Source: Xanthomonas arboricola (GTDB taxonomy: Bacteria; Pseudomonadota; Gammaproteobacteria; Xanthomonadales; Xanthomonadaceae). Taken from it: 64,000 nt of DNA. Of the stretch, positions 9,017 to 16,791 are shown in pieces. The stretch is taken from NCBI RefSeq assembly GCF_002940665.1, contig NZ_MIGY01000001.1, forward strand, positions 1,517,167 through 1,581,166, read 5' to 3'. The notes under the pieces are model-generated. The model saw only the letters and a program-made list of their open reading frames with translations, was not told the DNA's origin and did not search any database. Made by a program: the position numbers and the translations under genes. Within the stretch, counting starts at the first letter, position 1; every line of letters starts with the position of its first letter.

Positions 9017-11284
9017 TCATGGTTGCGGCTCCTGGCGCAGGGCATCCAGATAGCGCTGGCCGCGCGCGTCGGCAGGAGCGCGTCGGTGCAGCGGGGCCGG
9101 CGGGGCGACCAGCGTGCGCCAGACCTGGGCGCGCAGCTGGGCGCGGCAGCTGGCGCAAGCGGGTTCGGCGCGCAGGGTTTCCACCGCCGCGGCCAGGCCC
9201 AGCGGATCCTGCAGGCGCTCCTGATGGGTCTGCAGCCACTGCGCGTAACGGGCCAGGGTGGCGTCGGGTACCGGGGCCTGCTCGCCGAGGGCGTCCCACA
9301 GCTGCAGGGCGGACGGGTCCGGGTCCGGGCGGCTGTCCAGGCCGGCGGCACGGTCGCCCAGGCCGGCGCGGTCGCCGCTCAGGCGGCGGCCGGGGTCGAT
9401 CGGCGGCAACTGCGTGCCGACCCGTGCCAGGTAGATGCGTTCGGCCTGCTGCACCTGCTTGATGAAGCCCAGCGCCTTGTTGGCAAACGGCAAGGCACGC
9501 TCCGGGTGGCCCTGGCGCAGCTCGCCCTCGGACTGCCACATCTGGTCCAGCGCGGCGCGCAGCAGCGCGCGGGTCTGCGGGTCGAGCAGGGTGGCGGCTT
9601 CGGCATGGTCGTGGGTGTGCCCGAACTCGGACAGCACGTCCTGCGCCTGGCCGAAGCCGCCGCGCTCCGGCGCCCCGTCGCCATGCGCATGGTCGTGGTC
9701 GTCCAGCGCGGCAGCGCCGGCCTCGGCGGCGTGCTCGTGCGCATCGTGCCCGTGTCCGTCCCGGGCGGGCGCGGGCGCCGCAGGCGTTGCCGGCGCATCC
9801 GCGGTGGGCATGTCGGCGGTGGGCAGAGCGTCGGCCGGGGCGTCGCTGGTTGGCGCTTCGTCGGCGGTCGGCGGGCCCTTGGGCGCGCCTTCGCTCTCTT
9901 CGCCCAGGAACTGGCCGTAGCGCAGCCGCAGCAGGCGCTGGTCCACGCCGATGGCGTCGGCGCGCTTGAGGTAGGTGGCCGCCTCCAGGCGCGGCTTTTC
10001 CTTCAGCAGCGCCTGCGCGTCGATGATGATCTGGCGCTGGCTGCGGAAGTAGGCCGGCAAGGCCTGCTTGACGCTGGCCTCCAGGCCGGCGGCCATGGTC
10101 TGCTCCGGCGGTGGCCAGCGCAGGATCACGCTGGCGCTGCGGCCTTCCTGCGGGCCGGGCTGGCGGGTGTCGTGCACGATGAGCTGGGCGATCAGGTCGT
10201 CGCCGGCGGCCATGCCCAGCGCCTGCGGCTGCAGCGTGGTGGAAAAGCCGCGCTGCCGGGCCGGGCCGCTGCCGTTGAGGGTGCGGCGCTGGGTCTTGAA
10301 GGTGATGTTCTCGCCGCTGCCCTGGGCCAGGGTCAGGCGCAGCTCGGCGCCGGCGGCGACCGCGTAGTCGTCGCTGGCCTCGAAGCGCAGCGTCCAGCCG
10401 CGATTGCCCGTCTGGGACGGCGTCCACAGCACCAGGCTCTGTTCGGGCGTCAGCACGCGCACCTGCGGCGGGCGGTCCGGCAGCACGTCGAGGCGGTGCA
10501 GCTGGCGGTCGACCGGCGCGCCGTCGATGAGGATGCGGTACAGGGTGGCGCGCTCGGCGACCCACTGGCCCTGCCATCGATCGGTCTTGCCTTGCCGGGC
10601 CAGCGCAACGCTGCGGCCGTCGCTGAGCCGCAGCGCCACGCTGCGCGGGGCCGGGTTGACCTGCAGCTGCCAGTCCAGCCGGGTGCCGGTCGGCACGCGC
10701 GCATCCAGCCCGGGCAGGCGTGCGGGCGGCAGGCCGGTGTAGGCGGGCGGGGTGCTGTGCAGCCGCGCCTGACCCAGCGTGGGGGCGCCGGTGCCGGCAC
10801 GGGCGGCGGCGATCCGGTCGTTGGCTGCGGTGGGCAGGTAGGCGGGGTGCGGCCACAGCAGCACCGCTATGCAGGCGAGCAGGCCGGGCAGGCCCCATGC
10901 CCAGGCGCGCCGCCGCGGCCAGGCCGGGCGCAGATCGCGCGGGGTGCTGCGCAGGCGCTGTTCCAGGCGCCGGCGTTGCAGGGCCTGCAACGGGCCGAGC
11001 TGCCCGGCCGGGGCGAACAGCAGGTCGCTGCTGTCTTCCAGATCCGCGTCGCGATCCAGCCGGCGGATCAGCCAGGCCTGGTCCAGCCGGCGGGCCGCCA
11101 GCAGCGCCGCGCCGATCAGCACCAGCAGGCCCAGGAGCAGCAACGGCAGGATCGCCGGCTGCGCACCGGCGCGCCACGCCAGCAGCGCCGGCAGCACGGC
11201 CAGCGGCAGCCCGCACAGCAGCACGCCTGCGGCCTGCCGCCGCCGCGCGGCCTGCCAAGCGTGGCGCAGGGCCGGCGTGCTCAT
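9017..11284 (-). CDS. Large membrane-anchored protein with His-rich linker
   Basis: A 755-residue protein. Membrane segments lie at about 17-63 (two closely spaced) and 128-150, followed by a long periplasmic region. It is similar in layout to the DUF4175 proteins found beside MoxR/BatA genes, but I make that link by layout rather than by a motif. At about 505-560 it has an Ala/Pro-rich stretch and then a histidine/aspartate-rich stretch (GHGHDAHEHAAEAG, DDHDHAHGDG, FGHTHDHAEA) that could bind divalent metal. The ATG at 11284 overlaps the previous stop (ATGA), so translation is coupled. A predicted helical C-terminal part contains CASC (two Cys). The substrate is unknown. Confidence 0.75.
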   Translation of the reverse strand: MSTPALRHAWQAARRRQAAGVLLCGLPLAVLPALLAWRAGAQPAILPLLLLGLLVLIGAALLAARRLDQAWLIRRLDRDADLEDSSDLLFAPAGQLGPLQALQRRRLEQRLRSTPRDLRPAWPRRRAWAWGLPGLLACIAVLLWPHPAYLPTAANDRIAAARAGTGAPTLGQARLHSTPPAYTGLPPARLPGLDARVPTGTRLDWQLQVNPAPRSVALRLSDGRSVALARQGKTDRWQGQWVAERATLYRILIDGAPVDRQLHRLDVLPDRPPQVRVLTPEQSLVLWTPSQTGNRGWTLRFEASDDYAVAAGAELRLTLAQGSGENITFKTQRRTLNGSGPARQRGFSTTLQPQALGMAAGDDLIAQLIVHDTRQPGPQEGRSASVILRWPPPEQTMAAGLEASVKQALPAYFRSQRQIIIDAQALLKEKPRLEAATYLKRADAIGVDQRLLRLRYGQFLGEESEGAPKGPPTADEAPTSDAPADALPTADMPTADAPATPAAPAPARDGHGHDAHEHAAEAGAAALDDHDHAHGDGAPERGGFGQAQDVLSEFGHTHDHAEAATLLDPQTRALLRAALDQMWQSEGELRQGHPERALPFANKALGFIKQVQQAERIYLARVGTQLPPIDPGRRLSGDRAGLGDRAAGLDSRPDPDPSALQLWDALGEQAPVPDATLARYAQWLQTHQERLQDPLGLAAAVETLRAEPACASCRAQLRAQVWRTLVAPPAPLHRRAPADARGQRYLDALRQEPQP

Positions 11285-12468
11285 GCCGCGCTGCTCCGGC
11301 GGGGCGCGGTGGCCAGCCAGCGTTCGATCGCAAACAGCAGCAGCACCAGGCCGATCAGCCATGGCGCCAGCGGCCAGGGGGCGCTGGCCAGGCGGATGGC
11401 GGGGCCGCGCTGCGGCTGCTGGGTCTGCGCCAGTGCGCGCTGTGGTGCGGGTGTCGACTGCAGGGCGTCGTGCAGGCGGGTGGGGAAATCGGCGTCCAGC
11501 AGCGCCGGCAGCCGCTGCGGCTGCAACGGCGCGGCCCAGCGCAGCAGGCGGCCGCGGCCAACCGTTGCGGCATCGATCAGCGCGGCGCCGTGTGCGTCCT
11601 GCAGCAGCGCTTGCAGCGGGCCAGCCAGTGCGGGCGGGGCCGGGGTCTGCGCATCGAGCAGCAGCTGCCCGCCGGCCGCGACCCAGGCGATGACCGGCGC
11701 CGGCGGTGGGCGCTGCGACTGCCATGCCACCACCGTGCCGGCTGGCCAGCGCGCCGGTTCGGCCGCGCTGGGGGCGCTTACCGGCAGCGCGCCGGGCAGT
11801 GCCCAGGCGGCATGCACGGCGCGCAGATAGCGCAGGGCCGGGTCGGCGGGGGCGTCGGCGATTGCCTGCAGCCGCAACGGTGGCACGGGCGCCACGGCGG
11901 CCGCCGGCGACTGGCCGGGCAGCACCTGCCAGCGCACCTCGCGCGACAGCTGCAGGCGTTGCGCATCCAGCGGCCCCCACTGGCTGGGCACGATCACGCT
12001 CAGCGCGGTCTCCGGCGGCAGGCTGGCATCGAGTTCGCGCAGCAGGCTGCCGACCGGCGGCGCGGTGCCGGCGGGCGTGGCGGGTGGGTGTACCGCATCG
12101 GCAGCGATCGGCGGGAAGCCTGGGGCCAGCCACACCCACTGCGCGTTGGCCGCGTGGCCGAGCGCCCGGGCCGCGGCCAGATCCACGCCGGGGCTGACCA
12201 CGACGCGCGGGCGGGCCTGCAGATGATCGCGCAAGGCCGGCTCGGCCAGCAGCAGCGCCACTGCGGCAAGCAGCAGCAGGCGCACCAGCAGCAGCGGCCA
12301 TTCGTCGAAACGCAGCCGATGCCGGGGCCGTGGTAATGCGCGCAGCCAGCGCAGTGCGGCAAAGTCGGTGGGCCGATGTTCGCTGCGTCGGGCCAGATGG
12401 ATCAGCAACGGCAGCAGCAACGCGGCCAATGCGGCCAGGCCGGCGGGGAACAGCAGGAGCAGGTTCAC
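11281..12468 (-). CDS. BatA-type N-terminal double-transmembrane protein
   Basis: A 395-residue protein starting at a GTG (12468) with GGGAG 6-7 bases upstream. The N-terminus is the typical 'N-terminal double-transmembrane domain' of BatA-like proteins: LLLLFPAGLAALAALLLPLL, then LARRSEHRPTDFAALRWLR, then the second TM LLLVRLLLLAAVALLLAEPAL. A von-Willebrand-like or amidotransferase-like extracytoplasmic part follows, and a last TM lies close to the C-terminus (WLIGLVLLLFAIERWLA). No intact MIDAS DxSxS motif is visible, so metal-dependent adhesion by this domain is unlikely. It is coupled to the downstream gene by a 4-base overlap. Confidence 0.82.
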   Translation of the reverse strand: MNLLLLFPAGLAALAALLLPLLIHLARRSEHRPTDFAALRWLRALPRPRHRLRFDEWPLLLVRLLLLAAVALLLAEPALRDHLQARPRVVVSPGVDLAAARALGHAANAQWVWLAPGFPPIAADAVHPPATPAGTAPPVGSLLRELDASLPPETALSVIVPSQWGPLDAQRLQLSREVRWQVLPGQSPAAAVAPVPPLRLQAIADAPADPALRYLRAVHAAWALPGALPVSAPSAAEPARWPAGTVVAWQSQRPPPAPVIAWVAAGGQLLLDAQTPAPPALAGPLQALLQDAHGAALIDAATVGRGRLLRWAAPLQPQRLPALLDADFPTRLHDALQSTPAPQRALAQTQQPQRGPAIRLASAPWPLAPWLIGLVLLLFAIERWLATAPRRSSAA

Positions 12469-12511
12469 TGCTGCGCTCCCTCAGCTGCGGCGCTGGCGCC
12501 GGTGTGCCGGC

Positions 12512-13402
12512 TCATCGCCGCGCACCGTGTGCAAACAGCTCGCGCAATGCCGCATCCGGTGGCGCATCCAGATAATGCCGCGCGTGCGCAATGCCGGCCG
12601 CCTGCCAGCGTGCCTGCAGCGCGCGCTGGGCAGCGCCGAAGCGTTGCAGATACGCAGCGCGCATCGCGGCGCCGTCGCCGAGCAGTTCTTCGCCGGTTTC
12701 CGGGTCGCGGAAGCGGTGCCCGCCGCTGAAGGGGAAATCGCGTTCGTCGCAGGTCAGCACCTGCAGCTGCATCACTTCGCGGCGTGCGGCGGCGAGTTTT
12801 TCCAGCGCGCCGAGCAGGTCCTGGTCGAAGCCGTCGCCGATCGACAGCACCAGCGCGTGTGCGGCGATGCGTTCCCACAGTGGACGCAACGCGTCCATGC
12901 CCGGCCAGCGGCCACCGGCGCGCAGCCCGTGCAGGGCCAGCCAGAGCCGGTCGCGCTGGCGCGGCCCGCCCCCGGCCGGCACGGCCACCAGGCCATTGCC
13001 ATGCACCGCGAACAAGCCGACCTGGTCGCCTTGCTGCAGCGCGACCTCGGTGGCGCACGCGGCCAGGGTCGCCATCGCCTGCAGGCGCGTGACCTGCGGG
13101 CGCGCCTGGTCGGCCTGGCCGGCGGAGGCGGTGGCATCGAGCAACAACCACAGCGTCAGCGGGCTTTCGCGCTCGGCCTCGCGCACGAAGAAACGGTCTG
13201 AACGGGCGTAGAGCTTCCAGTCGATCTGGCGCAAGGCATCGCCGGGTTCGTAGGCGCGGTACTGCGAGAATTCCAGCCCGGCGCCGCGGCTGCGGCTGGC
13301 GTGCTGGCCGATCCCCTGTGCGCCCTGCGCCTGCCGCGCACGCAGCTGCAGGCCGCGCAGGCGGCTGCGCAGCTCGGCAGGAATCAGTGCCGGCACGTCC
13401 AT
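12512..13402 (-). CDS. DUF58 domain protein
   Basis: A 296-residue cytoplasmic DUF58 protein. The hallmark block GAGLEFSQYRAYEPGDALRQIDWKLYARSDRFFVRE is at about 40-75, followed by a vWA-like fold starting LTLWLLLDATASA (a degenerate MIDAS, DATAS). DUF58 proteins are the constant partners of MoxR ATPases and are thought to form chaperone or metal-insertion complexes. The ATG at 13402 lies 19 bases after the MoxR stop, which supports co-transcription. The open frame further upstream (to 13465) overlaps moxR and is not used. Confidence 0.9.
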   Translation of the reverse strand: MDVPALIPAELRSRLRGLQLRARQAQGAQGIGQHASRSRGAGLEFSQYRAYEPGDALRQIDWKLYARSDRFFVREAERESPLTLWLLLDATASAGQADQARPQVTRLQAMATLAACATEVALQQGDQVGLFAVHGNGLVAVPAGGGPRQRDRLWLALHGLRAGGRWPGMDALRPLWERIAAHALVLSIGDGFDQDLLGALEKLAAARREVMQLQVLTCDERDFPFSGGHRFRDPETGEELLGDGAAMRAAYLQRFGAAQRALQARWQAAGIAHARHYLDAPPDAALRELFAHGARR

Positions 13403-13421
13403 GCTCACGCCGCAACGCGCC

Positions 13422-14414
13422 TCACGCGGGGAATGGCACGGCGCGCAGCAGCGCGGCGACCACATCGTCGGCGCTGCGTTGTTCGGCCTCGGCGGCGAAC
13501 GACAGCAACAGGCGATGGCGCATCACCGGCGCGGCCAGCGCGATCACATCCTCGCGGGTGGCGGCAAAGCGACCATGCAGCAGCGCACGCGCCTTGGCCG
13601 CCAGCACCAGCGACTGCCCGGCACGCGGGCCGGCGCCCCATTTGATCCACTGGCGCACGTCCTCGCTGGCCTGCGGGCCGGGGCGGCTGGCCCGCACCAG
13701 GCGATTGATCCAGGTCAGCAGATCCGCGCCCACGTGCACGTGCCGCACCTGTTGCTGCAGCGCCAGCACGCTGTCGGCGTCCATCACCCTGGGCACCCGC
13801 GCGCTGCCGGTGCCGGTGGTCTGGCTCAGGATGTCGCGCTCTTCCTGCTCGCTGGGATAATCCACCCGCACATGCAGCAGGAAGCGGTCCAGCTGCGCCT
13901 CCGGCAACGGATAGGTGCCGGCCTGTTCGATCGGGTTCTGCGTGGCCAGCACGAAGAACGGCGCCGGCAACGCATAGGTGGTGCCGGCATAACTCACCGT
14001 GCGCTCGCTCATCGCCTCCAGCAGCGCGGCCTGGGTCTTGGGCGGGGTGCGATTGAGCTCGTCGGCCAGCAGCAGGTTGGTGAAGATCGGGCCCTGCTGG
14101 AACCGGAACTGCCGATGCCCGGTGCCGTGATCTTCCTCCAGCAGCTCGGTGCCGAGAATGTCGCTGGGCATCAGGTCGGGGGTGAACTGCACGCGGCGGA
14201 ACTGCAGCTCCAGCGCCTGCCCCAGCGAGCGCACCAGCAGCGTCTTGCCCAGGCCGGGCGCGCCTTCCAGCAGGCAGTGGCCGCCGGCGAGCAGGCCGAT
14301 CAGCAGTTGCTCCACCACCGCGTCCTGGCCCACCACCGCCTGCGCCAGGGCCGCACGCAACGCGCCGAGTTGGGAGAGTTGCCGGGTGAGGATGTCGTCG
14401 TCGGGGGAAGTCAT
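13422..14414 (-). CDS. MoxR family AAA+ ATPase
   Basis: A 330-residue MoxR-type AAA+ ATPase. Walker A is GAPGLGKT (about residues 51-58), Walker B LLADELNR (about 114-121), and sensor 1 is in FFVLATQNPIEQAGTYPLPEAQLDRF, which is diagnostic of the family. MoxR ATPases act with DUF58/vWA proteins as chaperones for assembly or metal loading of other complexes. It is followed directly by the DUF58 gene (19-base gap), then the BatA-like genes. The clients may include the upstream TldD/TldE or DUF4159 proteins, which I infer from gene order only. Confidence 0.93.
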   Translation of the reverse strand: MTSPDDDILTRQLSQLGALRAALAQAVVGQDAVVEQLLIGLLAGGHCLLEGAPGLGKTLLVRSLGQALELQFRRVQFTPDLMPSDILGTELLEEDHGTGHRQFRFQQGPIFTNLLLADELNRTPPKTQAALLEAMSERTVSYAGTTYALPAPFFVLATQNPIEQAGTYPLPEAQLDRFLLHVRVDYPSEQEERDILSQTTGTGSARVPRVMDADSVLALQQQVRHVHVGADLLTWINRLVRASRPGPQASEDVRQWIKWGAGPRAGQSLVLAAKARALLHGRFAATREDVIALAAPVMRHRLLLSFAAEAEQRSADDVVAALLRAVPFPA

Positions 14415-14444
14415 GGGGGAAGTCTCGTTATGTGGCTGCTGGCG

Positions 14445-14617
14445 TAGGAGCGCGCTGGCGCGACCCGTTTACCGGTCGATCTTCGTTGCGTAACGGCGGC
14501 GTTGGATGTCGTGCTGTCGGTCCGCAGTGCCCGCAAACCATTACGCGATTTCCATAGGAGCGCGCTTGCGCGCGATGCGGCGTTACCGGTACGGCATCGC
14601 GCGCAGGCGCGCTCCTA
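14445..14617. repeat. REP-like palindrome and half-copy
   Basis: A long hairpin has 24-base arms at 14555-14578 and 14594-14617 with one mismatch, beginning TAGGAGCGCGCTTGCGCGCG. A half-copy (TAGGAGCGCGCTGGCGCGAC) lies at 14445-14464, and a similar half-copy sits at about 27564 (GTAGGAGCGC...). This is the REP/BIME-like palindrome typical of Xanthomonas intergenic DNA. Here it separates the DUF4159 gene from moxR and could attenuate or stabilise the transcript between them. Confidence 0.7.
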
Positions 14618-14627
14618 CGGGGCGATC

Positions 14628-15446
14628 TCAATTGGTCAATGCATACATCACGATGTTCACTGCGAACTTGGTGTTGTCTTCGGCCAGGAAGCGTTTGTTG
14701 CGCCAGTCGTAATCCCATTCGCAGCCGTAATCCTTGTTGCTGTACAACACGCCGAGCCGGCCGTCGATGCTGATGCCCCTGAGATAATCGTGCACCAGGT
14801 CGTCGCCCCAGCCATTGAGCTCGAAACTGGTGGCCGGCGGGCCGTCGGGGAATTTGAAGAATGCGCTGTAGAGACGATGGTTGCTGGGCAGTTTCTGCAG
14901 CGCGGTCTTGCCGAAGATGGATGTCATCTGCGCCTCGAACGAGGTGGCGAACAGGCCGTCGATATCGTGGTTGCAATCGTCCACGAACACGAAGCCGCCA
15001 TTGCGCACATAGCGCTCGAAGTTGCGCCGTTCGGCGGGATTGAACTCCACCAGCTTGTGCCCGGACAGATAGCAGAACGGCGCCTGCAACATGCGCGGAT
15101 CGGCCAGATCCAGCACATGTTCCTGCGGGTCCACGCGCAGTTGGGTGTAGTCGATCAGCGAGGTGATCAGGTTGGACGGCATGCGCGCATCCACATCCCA
15201 ATCGCCCGAGTCGTACCGCAGCCGGGTAAACCAGAAATCGTAGTTGCCCGCAGCGCGCGCGCGCCGCGGTAACGCCAACGCAGCGACGCTACCGAGCAGC
15301 AATCCAAGGAAATGACGGCGCGTCGCGGGCGCCGCCAGGGCGTGTAGACCGGGAACGGGATGTGCGGGAAAACCATCGGACCGCGAAGAGCTTGCTCCGC
15401 TCTCCCATTCCCGATTCCCCACTCCCGATTCCCGGCTCTCAGTCAC
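14628..15446 (-). CDS. DUF4159 protein with Tat signal
   Basis: A 272-residue protein. The conserved part (NYDFWFTRLRYDSGDWDVDA..., RYVRNGGFVFVDDCNHDIDGLF..., NGWGDDLVHDYLRG) matches DUF4159, a family often encoded with MoxR/DUF58/BatA. It is preceded by a twin-arginine signal (TRRHFLGLLLGSVAALALP) at about 43-61, so export in a folded state is expected. The only usable start is a GTG at 15446 that overlaps the pmbA stop (GTGA). The first roughly 25 residues (ESRESGVGNREWESG) are encoded by a GGGAATC heptamer repeat tract, an odd N-terminal addition before the Tat motif. Confidence 0.8.
   Translation of the reverse strand: MTESRESGVGNREWESGASSSRSDGFPAHPVPGLHALAAPATRRHFLGLLLGSVAALALPRRARAAGNYDFWFTRLRYDSGDWDVDARMPSNLITSLIDYTQLRVDPQEHVLDLADPRMLQAPFCYLSGHKLVEFNPAERRNFERYVRNGGFVFVDDCNHDIDGLFATSFEAQMTSIFGKTALQKLPSNHRLYSAFFKFPDGPPATSFELNGWGDDLVHDYLRGISIDGRLGVLYSNKDYGCEWDYDWRNKRFLAEDNTKFAVNIVMYALTN
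15401..15440 (-). repeat. GGGAATC heptamer tract inside the DUF4159 5' end
   Basis: On the minus strand the sequence reads as degenerate GGGAATC/GGGAGTG heptamers with runs of three or four G. It starts within four bases of the pmbA stop codon and is translated as the N-terminus of the DUF4159 protein. It is one of five such tracts in the window. Confidence 0.75.
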
Positions 15447-16777
15447 ACCGCATCCGACAACGAGGTAAACGTAAAATCGCGCAGCCGCATCGGCGGAATC
15501 ATCATCACGTAGCTAGATTCATCGCCACCCACGCGCACCGGCCTGCCCAGCTCGTCGATATTGTTGAGCATGATGATCGGCGATTCGTTGAAGCGGAAAT
15601 TCTTCACCGGGTACTTGATCTGCCCGTTCTCGATGTAGAAGGTGCCGTCGCGGGTCAGCCCGGTCAGCAGCACGGTCTGCGGGTCGACCATGCGGATGTA
15701 CCAAGTGCGCGTGACCAGGATGCCCTTCTCGGTGCCGCGCACCAGCTCGGCGATGTTCTTGTCGCCGCCGGCCATCAGCAGGTTGCCCGGCTCGCCGACC
15801 GCGCGCTTGCCGTTCTTCTGCGCCCAGAACCGCGAATACTGCAGGTTGGCGATCTTGCCGTTCTCCACGATCGGCATCTTCTCGCGCGGCAGGCCTTCCT
15901 CGTCCCACGGCAGCACGGCGGCACGCGCATCCCACGGGTCGGCGGTGATGTTCACGCGCGGGTCGTAGACCTGCTCGCCCAGCTTGTTGCCGCCGCCCTT
16001 CTTGGACAGGAAGCTGCGGCCCTCGTCGGCCATGCGCGCATCGAAGTAGCGCATCATGAAAGAAATCAGGCCTGCCGCCGCTGCCGGCTCCAGGATCACC
16101 GTGTACTTGCCCGGTTCCAGCGCCTTGGCTGCGGACGAATCGCTGGCCTTGCGCATGGCGATGCGGATGTCCTGCTCGGCCTTGAAGTCGGCGGCATCCT
16201 TGAGGTTGCGCCCCACCCAGCCCGAGCCGCGGCCGTCTTCGGTGCGCACGGTGCAGGTGTAGTCGAACCGCGCGCCACGCTGGTAGCCGAAGTTGCCCTT
16301 GCTGTTGGCGAACGCGGTAAAGCTCTGGCCATCTTCCAGGAAGCCGGCCGCGATCAATCCCTTGCCCTTGCACGGGGCGATCGAATCGGCGGCCACCTGC
16401 GCGCGGAATGCCGGGTCGATGGCGGCGGTGGATTCGCTGAAGGTGGGGCTGGGCCTGTAGGTCTGCTTGTCCACCGCCGGCATGAATTCCGGGTTTTCCG
16501 GTGCCAGCCGTGCCAGGTCTTCGGCACGCCGCACCACCCGCTCCAGCGCGGCGTCGTCGAACTCGTTGATGGTGGCGATGCCCACGCGCTTGCCGAACGC
16601 CACCTGCACCTGCAGGTCGGTGTTGTCGACGAGGCCGCTGGTGGACACGTTGTTGAGTGCGAAACGGATATTGCCGTCGATCGAGCCGCTGAGCGTGGAG
16701 GTGCACTCGTCGGCCTTGGACAGCTTGATGACCTTGTCCAGAATGGCCTTAGCCTGCGCTTCGGTAAGGATGCTCAT
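15443..16777 (-). CDS. pmbA: TldE/PmbA-type metallopeptidase subunit
   Basis: A 444-residue protein of the TldD/TldE (PmbA) family. TldD and TldE form a heterodimeric zinc protease that trims modified peptides and assists gyrase toxins such as microcin B17 and CcdA turnover. This subunit lacks the HExxxH zinc motif, as expected for TldE, and has the C-terminal block VTRTWYIRMVDPQTVLLTGLTRDGTFYIENGQI, diagnostic for the family. The ATG at 16777 has AGGAG 8 bases upstream. No export signal is visible, in contrast to the two TldD partners upstream. It starts 14 bases after the first TldD stop. Confidence 0.9.
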   Translation of the reverse strand: MSILTEAQAKAILDKVIKLSKADECTSTLSGSIDGNIRFALNNVSTSGLVDNTDLQVQVAFGKRVGIATINEFDDAALERVVRRAEDLARLAPENPEFMPAVDKQTYRPSPTFSESTAAIDPAFRAQVAADSIAPCKGKGLIAAGFLEDGQSFTAFANSKGNFGYQRGARFDYTCTVRTEDGRGSGWVGRNLKDAADFKAEQDIRIAMRKASDSSAAKALEPGKYTVILEPAAAAGLISFMMRYFDARMADEGRSFLSKKGGGNKLGEQVYDPRVNITADPWDARAAVLPWDEEGLPREKMPIVENGKIANLQYSRFWAQKNGKRAVGEPGNLLMAGGDKNIAELVRGTEKGILVTRTWYIRMVDPQTVLLTGLTRDGTFYIENGQIKYPVKNFRFNESPIIMLNNIDELGRPVRVGGDESSYVMMIPPMRLRDFTFTSLSDAV

Positions 16778-16791
16778 GTGGGTTTCTCCTG

